A stretch of DNA of 64,000 nt from assembly GCF_021491375.1 (NCBI RefSeq), contig NZ_JAKEVY010000003.1, forward strand, positions 496,001 through 560,000, in the 5' to 3' direction. Source of the DNA: Flavihumibacter fluminis (lineage in GTDB: Bacteria; Bacteroidota; Bacteroidia; Chitinophagales; Chitinophagaceae). The notes under the pieces are model-generated. The model made no database searches. It saw only the letters and a list, made by a program, of their open reading frames with translations, and was not told where the DNA came from. The position numbers and the translations under genes are program-made. Position 1 is the stretch's first letter; each line of letters begins with the position of its first letter. Positions 1 through 8,972 of this stretch are shown piece by piece.

Positions 1-1311
1 ATTTTATACAATGGCTTGTTATCAGGAGTATCCTTGAGCGGCGACCGGTTTTTCTATCCCAATCCACTGGCATCAATGGGGCAGCACCAGCGAAGTGCCT
101 GGTTTGGTTGTGCCTGTTGTATCAGTAACATGACACGCTTCATGCCATCTGTTCCCGGATATGTATATGCGAAAAAAGAGAATGATCTCTATGTGAATTT
201 ATACGTGGCCAGTACTTCGGATATAGAACTGCCGGCAGGGAAACTGCAACTGGAGCAGGTGACAGAATATCCCTGGAAAGGGCAGGTTGGGATGCTGATA
301 AAAGAGGCACCCTCCAAATCATTTACCATAAGGTTGCGTATTCCCGGCTGGGCAAGGCAGGAAGCAGTACCAGGAAGTTTGTATGCATTCCTGGATACAC
401 AAAGAAAGCCCATTCGAATCCTTCTGAATGGGAAGGCGGTTGAGTATAAGATGGAGAAAGGTTACGCGGTAATCAATCGCAGCTGGAAAAAAGGAGATAA
501 GCTGGAACTGGAGTTGCCCCTGGAAATTGAAAAAGTAATCGCCAACCAGCAGGTGAAAGATAATATCAATCGTTTTGCCCTGCAGCGCGGACCAATTGTA
601 TATTGTATAGAGGGACCAGACAATAAAGACAATGCGGTGAATAATATTGTGGTGGATCGTTCAGCAGGAATTCAGGCCAACTATGAACCGGAATTATTGA
701 ATGGGGTAATGGTGCTGACTGCAAAAGGGAGCAGTACTAAAAGACAGGTGAATACAACAGCACTCCTGCGTTCAGAGCAAACAGTAAAAGCTATTCCCTA
801 CTATTCCTGGAATAACCGTGGTGCAGGAGAAATGCAGGTTTGGATTCCCTATGCAGAATCTGCAGCCTTACCAATGCCGGCGCCAACCATTGCGTCCAAA
901 AGTAAAGTCAGTTCATCACAGAAGAACCCCCGTATGCTGAAAGGGATGAACGATCAGTATGAGCCATCGAGTTCACAGGATCGCAATTCCATTTACCTGC
1001 ATTGGTGGCCAAAGGAAAATACAACGGAGTGGGTGCAATATGATTTTGATCAGCCGCAAACCGTGCACTCCAGCAAATTCTACTGGTTTGATGATGGTCC
1101 CTTTGGAGGATGCAGGATTCCTGCCGGCTACCAACTGCTCTATGAAAAAGATGGCAACTGGCTACCGGTGGAAGTGGAGCAGCAGGATGCGATCACCAAG
1201 GATGCCTATAACAGCATCCGGTTCAAACCGGTTAAGACCAAAGGGCTTCGACTGGAGGTCAAATTACCGGAGAAACATTCTGCAGGTATGCATGAATGGA
1301 TCGTGAACTGA
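1..1311 (+). CDS. GH127-family glycosidase (beta-L-arabinofuranosidase-like, DUF1680), 3' part
   Basis: Reading frame 1 is open from the first base, so the gene starts before the window and only the last 436 codons are visible. The opening residues (LYNGLLSG, then RFFYPNPL) and the WFGCACC motif at about codons 34-40 match GH127, where clustered cysteines bind zinc and supply the nucleophile. A beta-sandwich region follows, with IPGWA and the FALQRGPIVY motif typical of the family. The last 120 or so residues, rich in aromatics (LHWWP, FYWFDDGPFGG), look like the accessory C-terminal domain found in Bacteroidota homologues. Substrate is inferred to be a plant or exopolysaccharide L-arabinofuranoside, but GH127 relatives vary. 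It ends one base from the convergent AraC regulator gene. Confidence 0.88.
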   Translation: MLYNGLLSGVSLSGDRFFYPNPLASMGQHQRSAWFGCACCISNMTRFMPSVPGYVYAKKENDLYVNLYVASTSDIELPAGKLQLEQVTEYPWKGQVGMLIKEAPSKSFTIRLRIPGWARQEAVPGSLYAFLDTQRKPIRILLNGKAVEYKMEKGYAVINRSWKKGDKLELELPLEIEKVIANQQVKDNINRFALQRGPIVYCIEGPDNKDNAVNNIVVDRSAGIQANYEPELLNGVMVLTAKGSSTKRQVNTTALLRSEQTVKAIPYYSWNNRGAGEMQVWIPYAESAALPMPAPTIASKSKVSSSQKNPRMLKGMNDQYEPSSSQDRNSIYLHWWPKENTTEWVQYDFDQPQTVHSSKFYWFDDGPFGGCRIPAGYQLLYEKDGNWLPVEVEQQDAITKDAYNSIRFKPVKTKGLRLEVKLPEKHSAGMHEWIVN

Positions 1312-1312
1312 T

Positions 1313-2197
1313 TTAGCTGGCAACATCATAAGCGTGCAGCGTGTAGGATTCTACATATTCGCTGGGTGATTTGCCCAATACAGCTTTGAACACGCGATTG
1401 AAATTGGTAATGCTGTTGAATCCGCAGGTATAAGCAACCGTTGAAATACTGTCGAACCCGCCTTCCGTGAGTTTCTTACAAGCCTCATTGATTCGAACTT
1501 CATTGAGGAAAGAAACAAAGGTATGGCGGGTTCTTTTTTTGAAAAACCGGCAGAAAGCCTGTGGTGTCATATGTGCCTGTTTCGCTACATCGTCCAGGGT
1601 TATCTGCTCTGCATAATTGCTCAGGATAAAATTATAGATCCTGCCAAGACGCAGTCCTTCATTTTCACTGAACTGGACCATTTCGGAAACACTTCCCAGT
1701 TCCTTTAATTGGGAGGATGCACAACAGGCTCGCATCAGTTCCAGGAAACTGATGATCTGATCAATGCCGGATTGCTGCTCTATTTTTAACATCAGACTGC
1801 TGATTTCATCCGTCATTTCCTCTGGCAGGATAAAACCGGAACGATATTTCTGCAGGAACTGACGAATCAGTTTGGTCTCCGTGAGATCAAAGAGGAAATG
1901 CAACTTGCCGGAGGGATTGAAGAAAATGGTCAGGGCTTCTACTTCCAGGTTCCCGCCATAATAAATGGGATCGTTTTTAAAAACATGGGGCTGATTGGCA
2001 CCAATACAAAAGATTTCATTCGCCCGAAAGGGGTACATATTGTTTTCCACTACGAGGGTTCCTTCACCCTTAATGATCCAGGTCAGTTGAACTTCATCGT
2101 GCCGGTGTAAATGCTGGTACATAAAGGGGAGCCTGTCTCGTTGAACAATGATGTTCTTCTCGCCCGGAACCGGAATGGTGAATTGCAGGACTTTCAT
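1313..2197 (-). CDS. AraC-family transcriptional regulator with cupin sensor domain
   Basis: The protein has 294 residues. The N-terminal half is a cupin-like sensing domain, with HLHRHDEVQL near residue 30 and an ANQPHVFK segment near residue 69. The C-terminal 100 residues hold two helix-turn-helix units of the AraC type: the first around ITLDDVAKQAHMTP, the second ending in the signature FNRVFKAVLGKSPSEY. Proteins of this layout usually activate sugar-use genes in response to a small sugar. It is convergent with the GH127 gene with a one-base gap, so it probably controls genes outside the visible left edge or on its own strand. Start is ATG at 2197. No operator could be assigned. Confidence 0.9.
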   Translation of the reverse strand: MKVLQFTIPVPGEKNIIVQRDRLPFMYQHLHRHDEVQLTWIIKGEGTLVVENNMYPFRANEIFCIGANQPHVFKNDPIYYGGNLEVEALTIFFNPSGKLHFLFDLTETKLIRQFLQKYRSGFILPEEMTDEISSLMLKIEQQSGIDQIISFLELMRACCASSQLKELGSVSEMVQFSENEGLRLGRIYNFILSNYAEQITLDDVAKQAHMTPQAFCRFFKKRTRHTFVSFLNEVRINEACKKLTEGGFDSISTVAYTCGFNSITNFNRVFKAVLGKSPSEYVESYTLHAYDVAS

Positions 2198-2317
2198 GTT
2201 CAGTTAATTAAGTGTAGGAATGACAGTAATTTAATGTATTCCATTAAATTATCCCCCAATAGTGAAAATATGATGATAAGCGGTTAAAATCTGGGCAAAC
2301 CAAAATCAGTTTTGGGA

Positions 2318-2361
2318 GTGACCCCGGTCACAATTGCCCGCTGCCCCGCTGTTTACCTTTA
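2318..2361 (+). promoter_or_regulatory. palindromic operator plus candidate promoter upstream of SQR
   Basis: A perfect 14-base palindrome, GTGACCCCGGTCAC, lies at 2318-2331. It is followed at once by TTG at 2334-2336 and TACCTTTA at 2354-2361, a near match to the Bacteroidota TTG / TAnnTTTG promoter with a 17-base spacer. The arrangement looks like a Crp/Fnr-type or similar dimer site just upstream of the -33 element. The binding protein is unknown, and the promoter deviates at the last base of the -7 box. Confidence 0.4.
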
Positions 2362-2378
2362 GTATTCAATGCAATGCC

Positions 2379-3578
2379 ATGCAACAACATCATCAAATCT
2401 TAATTATAGGAGGGGGCAATGCCGGTATTTCGGTAGCTGCTCAACTGCTTCGTAAAAGAAAATCGCTCCAGATTGCCATCATGGAGCCATCTGATAAACA
2501 TTACTACCAGCCTGCCTGGACATTAGTAGGTGCCGGCACCTTCGATATACATGATACCGTACGATCCGAAGCATCAGTGATGCCATCCGGCGTGAACTGG
2601 ATCAAAGAGGCTGCGGCCAAATTTGAACCGGAGTCCAACAAAGTGATCAGTGCTAACGGCAATGAATACACGTATGACTACCTGGTCGTTGCACCGGGTA
2701 TTCAACTGAACTGGCACCTGGTGAAAGGCCTGCCCGAAACCCTGGGCAGAAATGGTGTTACTTCCAATTATTCTTTTGACCTCGCGCCTTATACATTCGA
2801 ATTATTAAAAGGTATGAAGGAAGGAGATACAGCTTTGTTTACAAGTCCGGGTACCCCGGTAAAATGTGGCGGAGCACCTCAAAAAATCATGTACCTCACA
2901 GCCGATTACCTGCGTAAACACGGATTGCAGGGTAAAACCAAGGTGGAATTTGTAACTGCAGGCGGCGTGATTTTCGGCATCAAAAAATATGCGGACCAGC
3001 TCATGAAAAAAGTGAATGAGTATGGTATTGAGCTGCATTTCAAACACGACCTGGTAGAGATTGATGGTCCGGGTAAAACTGCCACTTTTAAAGTAACCGA
3101 TCCCCAGGGCGTGTCCAGTTATATCACCAAACATTTTGACATGATCCATGTGGTGCCTCCTCAAAGTGCACCGGATTTTATTAAAAGCAGTCCGCTTGCC
3201 AATGAAGCCGGCTGGGTGGATGTACATAAGTTCACCTTGCAACACAATCGGTTCCCCAACATATTCGGATTGGGAGATGCTACCAGCACCCCCAATGCCA
3301 AAACCGGTGCAGCAGTTCGCAAGCAGGCACCTGTATTGGTGAAGAATCTCTTAGCTGTAATAGATGGTCAGCCCCTGCAAGGAAATTATACCGGGTATGG
3401 AAGCTGTCCGCTGGTAGTGGGATATGGCCAATTGATCCTCGCGGAGTTTGATTATGACAACAAACCAATGGAGACTTTCCCCTTTGACCAGGCCAAACCC
3501 CGCTGGAGCATGTGGGCGCTGAAAAAATATGTCTTACCCTGGATGTACTGGAATAAAATCCTGAAGGGAACAGCCTAA
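2379..3578 (+). CDS. sqr: sulfide:quinone oxidoreductase, type II (mitochondrial SQOR-like)
   Basis: FAD-dependent enzyme that oxidises sulfide and passes electrons to the quinone pool at the membrane. The N-terminus carries a Rossmann dinucleotide motif (GGGNAGI). Two cysteine motifs fit the redox pair of SQOR-type enzymes: KCGGAPQKIMYL in the middle and GSCPLVVGYGQLILAEFDYD near the C-terminus. GLGDATSTPNAKTGAAVRKQ is the FAD-binding segment. An in-frame TTG at 2334 exists, but ATG 2379 puts the Rossmann strand right after the start as in relatives, giving 399 residues. The DUF202 and universal stress genes follow on the same strand within 30 bases each, suggesting one transcription unit for sulfide or redox stress. 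Confidence 0.88.
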   Translation: MQQHHQILIIGGGNAGISVAAQLLRKRKSLQIAIMEPSDKHYYQPAWTLVGAGTFDIHDTVRSEASVMPSGVNWIKEAAAKFEPESNKVISANGNEYTYDYLVVAPGIQLNWHLVKGLPETLGRNGVTSNYSFDLAPYTFELLKGMKEGDTALFTSPGTPVKCGGAPQKIMYLTADYLRKHGLQGKTKVEFVTAGGVIFGIKKYADQLMKKVNEYGIELHFKHDLVEIDGPGKTATFKVTDPQGVSSYITKHFDMIHVVPPQSAPDFIKSSPLANEAGWVDVHKFTLQHNRFPNIFGLGDATSTPNAKTGAAVRKQAPVLVKNLLAVIDGQPLQGNYTGYGSCPLVVGYGQLILAEFDYDNKPMETFPFDQAKPRWSMWALKKYVLPWMYWNKILKGTA

Positions 3579-3612
3579 GCAATTCTTGCGTAAATTGGGT
3601 GAAAGAGCTGGC

Positions 3613-3930
3613 ATGACTGCAGACAAACCTACTCCTACACGCACCAAGCTATCCTTAACAGATGAACTGGCGGTAGAAAGGACCCGCCTGGCCAATGAAC
3701 GTACTTTATTGGCCTATATCCGATCAAGTTTGTATTTTTCCATCGCCGGACTTACCCTGAATAGTTTTTTTCAACTGGAACTCGGCTGGTTGCTGGAGCT
3801 GGCATTCTGGCTGGTAGCAATAGGGATACTGATCAGTGGGATCATCCGGTACCGTCGTGTTGCTAAAAAACTGAATATCTCAGCATTTGCGCAGAAACGA
3901 TGGCATTTATTAATGGAAGAAGAAGTTTAA
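3613..3930 (+). CDS. DUF202 (YidH-like) small membrane protein
   Basis: About 105 residues when started at ATG 3613; an upstream in-frame TTG at 3586 is also possible. The motif LANERTLLAYIRSSL is the hallmark of DUF202. Two hydrophobic segments follow (SIAGLTLNSFF, and LAFWLVAIGILISGII), then a basic RYRRV stretch. The family has no established biochemical role. It sits directly after the sulfide:quinone oxidoreductase gene and before a universal stress gene, so co-transcription and a role in the same membrane redox response are plausible but inferred. Confidence 0.8.
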   Translation: MTADKPTPTRTKLSLTDELAVERTRLANERTLLAYIRSSLYFSIAGLTLNSFFQLELGWLLELAFWLVAIGILISGIIRYRRVAKKLNISAFAQKRWHLLMEEEV

Positions 3931-3951
3931 CGCATTGAATAAAAGAAGCAC

Positions 3952-4785
3952 ATGGCGAATATTTTAGTTCCTTTTGATTTTTCCCCCAATGCCATCAGTG
4001 CATTGGACCAGGCCTTATACATCGCAAAAGATAAGGGATTGACAATCGAAGTATTGCATATCCTGAATTTTAAAGCAGCACATGATTATCCCAACGAATG
4101 GCATATTGACCCGCACCATGTTGATTTGGGCGCGATTGAAGCAAAACTGGCGGAGCTTGTTGCCGAACGCAGTTCAGCCTGCTGTGGTGAGGCGGCACCT
4201 AAAGTAACTACCTCGGTTCGGGAAAGTGTCATGATTAATGGCGGGATCATCAACCACATGCTGGAAAACAAAGCCGAATTAATTGTAATGGGTACGCATG
4301 GAGCTTCCAATGCCGTGGAGCGTTTCTGGGGCAGCAATACCAGCACCATGATCAACCATAGCTTATTTCCGATATTGGCAGTACCGCGCGACTGGCATCC
4401 GGTGAAACTGGAAGAGTTACTGGCAGCCATCTCCCTGAAGGAAGCAAAAACCTGCCTGCCGAAATTGGCAGAATGGGCCAACTGGTTCAACGTTAAGGCA
4501 GAAGTTATTTCACTGACTTCAGTACCCGAAGCCGACCAGGATGAAATGGAAGCTGCTGTAAGGGCCTATCCCGAGATCACCGCACACCTGGTTCCCAAGA
4601 AAGATGACCTTCCCATGTGGAAGAACCTGGTGAATTATACTGCTGATCGCAAAAAAGCAGCCCTGCTGATGTTTGTTCATGAGCGGAGTGTATTTGATAA
4701 ACTCTTCAATTACAGCATTACTTCCAAGGTAGCCGATGGCATTCATATCCCGCTGTTGGCAATTCCTACTACTAAAAAGTCCTGA
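3952..4785 (+). CDS. tandem-domain universal stress protein
   Basis: 277 residues forming two UspA-like domains. The first begins ILVPFDFSPNAISALDQA and contains the ATP-binding pattern GTHGASN...WGSNTSTMINHS followed by PILAVP, the classic end of a Usp domain. The second domain (about residues 150-277) is degenerate and lacks that nucleotide loop, but ends with a similar HIPLLAIP strand. Such proteins are cytoplasmic and bind ATP or AMP under stress. It follows the SQR and DUF202 genes with a 21-base gap, suggesting an operon. Confidence 0.85.
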   Translation: MANILVPFDFSPNAISALDQALYIAKDKGLTIEVLHILNFKAAHDYPNEWHIDPHHVDLGAIEAKLAELVAERSSACCGEAAPKVTTSVRESVMINGGIINHMLENKAELIVMGTHGASNAVERFWGSNTSTMINHSLFPILAVPRDWHPVKLEELLAAISLKEAKTCLPKLAEWANWFNVKAEVISLTSVPEADQDEMEAAVRAYPEITAHLVPKKDDLPMWKNLVNYTADRKKAALLMFVHERSVFDKLFNYSITSKVADGIHIPLLAIPTTKKS

Positions 4786-4798
4786 GTTTCAACAGTGG

Positions 4799-4829
4799 TT
4801 GGCGTAACCACCCCAATGGGATAACTTTG
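4799..4829 (+). promoter_or_regulatory. Bacteroidota-type promoter of heme A synthase gene
   Basis: TTG at 4799-4801 and TAACTTTG at 4822-4829 are separated by 20 bases, a full match to the TTG / TAnnTTTG promoter pattern. The ATG of the following gene is only 6 bases after the -7 box, so the predicted transcript would have almost no leader. Confidence 0.6.
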
Positions 4830-4835
4830 CGGGCC

Positions 4836-5909
4836 ATGGAAACCATTCGTCAGCAAAGAGGACAACGAGCCGTAGCCATTTGGCTGCTCATAGGGGTAGG
4901 AATGATCATCGTACAGATTTTATTGGGAGGAATTACCCGGCTAACCGGGTCCGGACTCTCCATAACTGAATGGGAAGTGGTGACAGGTACCCTGCCGCCC
5001 CTGAATGAAGCCGGATGGCTGGATAAATTCCGGGAGTACCAGCAAACCCCTCAATACCGCCTGCTGAATACCGATTTCAACCTGGATGATTTCAAGTTTA
5101 TTTTCTTCTGGGAATGGTTTCACCGGTTTTGGGCCAGGCTTATTGGAGTGGTATTCGTAGTGGGATTTGTTTACCTGATTTCAAAGCGGTACCTGAAACG
5201 TGAAATGGTGAATCCCCTCCTGACTCTTTTTGTGCTGGGAGCACTGCAGGGAGCTGTAGGCTGGATCATGGTGGCCAGTGGCTTAACCGGTGATGCAGTT
5301 TATGTAAAGCCTACCCGCCTGGCCATGCATTTTGTGCTGGCGCTTGGTTTACTCTCCTATACTTTCTGGTTTGCCTTACAATTACTGGTTCCCAACCAGG
5401 AGCGGCGGGATGCACCCCAGGTAAAAAAGTTCACCTGGATCCTATTGGCCTTATTGACCCTGCAATTGGTGTATGGGGCCTTAATGGCCGGACATAAAGC
5501 TGCGGCAGTAGCATCTACCTGGCCAACCATCAATGGGGCCTGGGTACCGGAGGGAATGGGAAGTCACAGTCCCTGGCTGATTAACCTGATTGATAATACT
5601 ATTACTGTTCATTTTATTCACAGAAACCTGGCTTACCTGATCACCATCCTGGTGATTCTCTGGTACCGAAAAGCAAGCCTGGAAACCATCTCACCAGCTG
5701 CTCGTGCTTATATACGCTGGCCCCTGATGCTGGTGGTGGTGCAGGTATTGCTGGGAATTTTATCCGTATTAACCAGCAAATCCATTGTGCCTAATCAATG
5801 GGGCAATTTTGAATGGATGGCCCAGCTACATCAATTGGTAGCAATGTTCCTGGTTTTATCGCTGGTGGGCATGTTGTATCTTTTCGGTGAGCGCAGGCAG
5901 CGCGCATAA
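4836..5909 (+). CDS. ctaA: heme A synthase (COX15/CtaA family)
   Basis: Integral membrane enzyme that converts heme O to heme A for cytochrome oxidase. The 357-residue protein shows about eight hydrophobic helices. Diagnostic motifs are GGITRLTGSGLSITEWEVVTG near the N-terminus and four heme-ligand candidate histidines, in WEWFHRFWARLIG, AMHFVLAL, HFIHRNLAYL and AQLHQLVA. ATG 4836 is preferred over in-frame TTG 4827 because that TTG lies inside the promoter -7 box. The mRNA is probably leaderless or nearly so. The patatin gene starts 44 bases downstream on the same strand. No other oxidase assembly genes are visible nearby. Confidence 0.9.
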   Translation: METIRQQRGQRAVAIWLLIGVGMIIVQILLGGITRLTGSGLSITEWEVVTGTLPPLNEAGWLDKFREYQQTPQYRLLNTDFNLDDFKFIFFWEWFHRFWARLIGVVFVVGFVYLISKRYLKREMVNPLLTLFVLGALQGAVGWIMVASGLTGDAVYVKPTRLAMHFVLALGLLSYTFWFALQLLVPNQERRDAPQVKKFTWILLALLTLQLVYGALMAGHKAAAVASTWPTINGAWVPEGMGSHSPWLINLIDNTITVHFIHRNLAYLITILVILWYRKASLETISPAARAYIRWPLMLVVVQVLLGILSVLTSKSIVPNQWGNFEWMAQLHQLVAMFLVLSLVGMLYLFGERRQRA

Positions 5910-5953
5910 TTTGAGACTTGTCTAAACGTTCTAAGAGTGTATCTTGGAACGCG

Positions 5954-8191
5954 ATGAAGCAACGCCTGAAAGCCATATTCTATTCTTTTGCCGTACAACT
6001 GGTGTTACTGCATTTCAAGAAATTCCAGATCCTGCTGATCTTCTGGCTGGCACTGTTTGGGGCGGTAAGTGGCAACTTCATGGCCAGTTTTGGGGTAGAT
6101 TCCCTGTATTTATCACCGGAATACCTGGGCAGTGTAAATGCTATTTCAGCCGGGATTGTAGGCATGTCGGTCGGCATCTTCATCATGAGTTGGAACATTA
6201 CTACGTTTATCCTCTTCTGCCGGCATTTCCGGTTTTTGGCAACTACCACCAGACCATTTCTGAAGTATTGCATCAACAATGCAGTAATTCCATTGCTGTT
6301 CCTAGTATTTTATTTTGTGAACGCGGTTGACTTTGATCTGCACAAGGAATTGTTGTCCGTAAGTGAAGTGATGACCCTGGTAGGAGGGTTTTTAATGGGA
6401 CTGGTACTGATCATTTTTCTTTCGCTGGCTTATTTTTTCGGTGCGGATATCACGATTGCAAGGAACATGATCAGCCTGGATCCTTCACCCATGGCCTTAC
6501 ACAGGGGAGTGAAACCGTATATTGTATTAAACAGTGGTGGCAGCCGGTTAATCAAGGTAACGACGTATTTGAGTGGCCGCCTCAATGTAAAAGCAGTACG
6601 CGATGTGACCCACTACAGCAAAGAATTCCTGGAAAGTATTTTCAGTCGCCATCATTTTGCAGCAGTCTTATCCATCTTCATAGCTTTTGTGTTTTTGATG
6701 CTGGTGGGATTTCTGCTCGATTACGAAATGTTCAAGCTGCCGGCAGCAGCAAGTATCACCATCTTTTTTGCGATCCTGGTATCGGTAGCCGGAGCCTTTT
6801 CTTATTTCCTGCAAAGCTGGAGTGTTCCCTTTGCGGTGGTGTTAATCATCGTATTGAATCTGTTGTATCGCTATGGGGTGATCGATCCAACTAATAAAGC
6901 GTATGGATTGAATTATTCAAAAGAGATTCAGAAAGCAGCATATACGTCCGCTAATCTTGCAGCATTAAATACTGCTGAAAGGGTGACTGCTGATTCCCTG
7001 AGAATGGTGCAGGTGCTGGAAAACTGGAAAAGAAGGCAGGGGGTGGAGAAGCCACATCTGTACATCGTAAACGTAAGTGGAGGAGGAACCCGCAGTGCTA
7101 CTTTCACAATGGGAGTGATGCAGAAACTGGACAGTATCTGTGGCGGTCAGTTGATGCGGAAGACCTTTATGATCACAGGTGCTTCGGGTGGTATGCTGGG
7201 AGCAGCTTATTTCAGGGCATTATCCAGGGAGCGGGACCTGGGCAAACCGATCCGGTTGCAGGATCCTGTATATGTGGATGATATCTCGAAAGATTTACTG
7301 AATCCGACCTTTTCTTCCTTTGTGGCGCGCGACCTGGCCGCACCTGCGCAGAAGTTTCAGGTGGGAGAATATGAATATGTAAAAGACCGGGCTTATTCTT
7401 TTGAACAGCAACTGAATAAAAACACCCGGTATTTACTGGATAAAGAATTCAGTGCGCTGGCGAAAGAAGAACAGGAGGCCCTGATGCCTACCATGATCTT
7501 TAATTCAGTAATTACGCGGGATGGCAGGAAAATGCTGATCAGTACCCATCCGCTCAGCTTTTTGATGAAACCATCGGGAGATCCGCGTTTACAACTTCCT
7601 ACAGATCCGGATGCAGTAGATTTTGCAGCCTTGTTATCAAGGCAGGATCCGATGAATCTTCGCTTACTCACGGCACTTCGTATGAATGCTACTTTCCCCT
7701 ATGTGTTACCAAATGTTTGGTTACCGACAGATCCGGTGATTGATGTGATGGATGCGGGCCTGCGGGATAATTATGGCATTGAAACAGCAGTACGGTTTAT
7801 TCATGTTTTTCGGAACTGGATCAAAGAGAATACTACCGGTGTAACGCTTTTGCAGATCAAAGATCGCCAGGGTGGTGGATGGGAGCATCCTTTTGAGTCG
7901 AAGGCGGTTTCTGAAATTGTGACCAAGCCTTTGTTGTTGCTGCAACTGAACTGGTATAAAATGCAGCAGTACAATCACCAGGATCAGTTGGGCATGGTGA
8001 GTGATTTATTACCCGGACAATTCAACCGGATCAGTTTTCATTATCTGCCGGAGAAGGAAGAAACCAAGGCAGCTTTGAATTTTCATCTTACACAGCGCGA
8101 GAAAGTGGATATCCGGCATGCGTTGGATAACGAACTCAATGCGTTAGGATTTATACGGTTTAAGGAATCAATAACTATTGGAGCTGATTGA
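5954..8191 (+). CDS. patatin-like phospholipase with large N-terminal membrane domain
   Basis: About 745 residues from ATG 5954 (an in-frame TTG lies at 5918). Residues 1-310 hold six or more membrane segments. The C-terminal half is a patatin fold: the oxyanion loop SGGGTRSA, the nucleophile elbow TGASGGMLG (Ser at about 411), and the catalytic aspartate in VMDAGLRDNYG (about 601). Patatins use a Ser-Asp dyad to release fatty acids from lipids. Joining the lipase to a large membrane domain suggests it acts on membrane lipids at the cytoplasmic face, but this is inferred. The 3' end overlaps the convergent SDR gene by 17 bases. Confidence 0.85.
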   Translation: MKQRLKAIFYSFAVQLVLLHFKKFQILLIFWLALFGAVSGNFMASFGVDSLYLSPEYLGSVNAISAGIVGMSVGIFIMSWNITTFILFCRHFRFLATTTRPFLKYCINNAVIPLLFLVFYFVNAVDFDLHKELLSVSEVMTLVGGFLMGLVLIIFLSLAYFFGADITIARNMISLDPSPMALHRGVKPYIVLNSGGSRLIKVTTYLSGRLNVKAVRDVTHYSKEFLESIFSRHHFAAVLSIFIAFVFLMLVGFLLDYEMFKLPAAASITIFFAILVSVAGAFSYFLQSWSVPFAVVLIIVLNLLYRYGVIDPTNKAYGLNYSKEIQKAAYTSANLAALNTAERVTADSLRMVQVLENWKRRQGVEKPHLYIVNVSGGGTRSATFTMGVMQKLDSICGGQLMRKTFMITGASGGMLGAAYFRALSRERDLGKPIRLQDPVYVDDISKDLLNPTFSSFVARDLAAPAQKFQVGEYEYVKDRAYSFEQQLNKNTRYLLDKEFSALAKEEQEALMPTMIFNSVITRDGRKMLISTHPLSFLMKPSGDPRLQLPTDPDAVDFAALLSRQDPMNLRLLTALRMNATFPYVLPNVWLPTDPVIDVMDAGLRDNYGIETAVRFIHVFRNWIKENTTGVTLLQIKDRQGGGWEHPFESKAVSEIVTKPLLLLQLNWYKMQQYNHQDQLGMVSDLLPGQFNRISFHYLPEKEETKAALNFHLTQREKVDIRHALDNELNALGFIRFKESITIGAD

Positions 8192-8915
8192 TTTTTTTAA
8201 AGGCAAATCGAGGTGCAAGTCTTTGTAAAAAATAAAGTAGTTGCACTGCACCAACCCGAATTTCTGTTTGCTTATTTTCTATACCCTTCAACATTTTTTC
8301 TACAGCCTCTTTTGGTTGGATGGCAATTTTGGGTGCAGCTCCTTTATGCCAGGGCGTATTCACCACCGGAAATAAGACTTCAATGATTTCAGTAGGGTTC
8401 GGTTTGATTTGCTCTCTCAATACCTGGGTGAATGAATGGAGAGCTGTCTTAGTTGAATTGTAAATGGGGTAGAGGGTTCTTGGCGTATATACGAGCCCGG
8501 TAGTGATATTTATGATTGCGGCATTTGGTTGAGTACCCAATAAGGGTAGCAGCTGATGAATCAAATGAATGGGTGCAATAAGATTCGTTTCAATTTCTTT
8601 CACTGCTTTTTCATAACCGTTTGGGTCTAAAGTGAAATTTTCACGATGAACAATCGCTGCATTGTTAATGAGTACGTTCAGTTGGGGATGATTATCTGCA
8701 AGCCAGGCAACCAGTTTCAGTCGATCGCTTTCTAGGGCAAGATCACAGGTGTAGATATGAATACCGGGGACTTGCCACTGCGCTTCTAAAAGCGTTTCTT
8801 TATTTCTTCCGCAAATAATTACAGTGTTATTGAGTGCACTGAATTGTTTGGTCATTTCCAGTCCGATTCCGGAGCTGCCGCCTGTTATCAGGATGGTATT
8901 GCCAGATAGTTTCAT
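8175..8915 (-). CDS. short-chain dehydrogenase/reductase (DltE-like)
   Basis: 246 residues from ATG 8915 (an in-frame TTG at 8924 is less likely). The NAD(P)-binding motif TGGSSGIG is near the N-terminus, NNAA in the middle, and the catalytic YxxxK appears as YNSTK, with the serine in INITTG replaced by threonine or a nearby position. Substrate cannot be told from sequence. It lies downstream of the Crp/Fnr gene on the same strand with a 57-base gap, and its 3' end overlaps the patatin gene on the other strand. Confidence 0.86.
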   Translation of the reverse strand: MKLSGNTILITGGSSGIGLEMTKQFSALNNTVIICGRNKETLLEAQWQVPGIHIYTCDLALESDRLKLVAWLADNHPQLNVLINNAAIVHRENFTLDPNGYEKAVKEIETNLIAPIHLIHQLLPLLGTQPNAAIINITTGLVYTPRTLYPIYNSTKTALHSFTQVLREQIKPNPTEIIEVLFPVVNTPWHKGAAPKIAIQPKEAVEKMLKGIENKQTEIRVGAVQLLYFLQRLAPRFAFKKINQLQ

Positions 8916-8972
8916 TTCAATCAATTTTGCAACGAAACTAGGAGGCTACGAAGACCTGGAAATTGATCTATG

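Noticed and set aside
4786-4820. Small GTGGTT/AACCAC hairpin as terminator of the stress-protein gene
   Set aside because: The stem is only six pairs and lacks a T-run; it overlaps the heme A synthase promoter.
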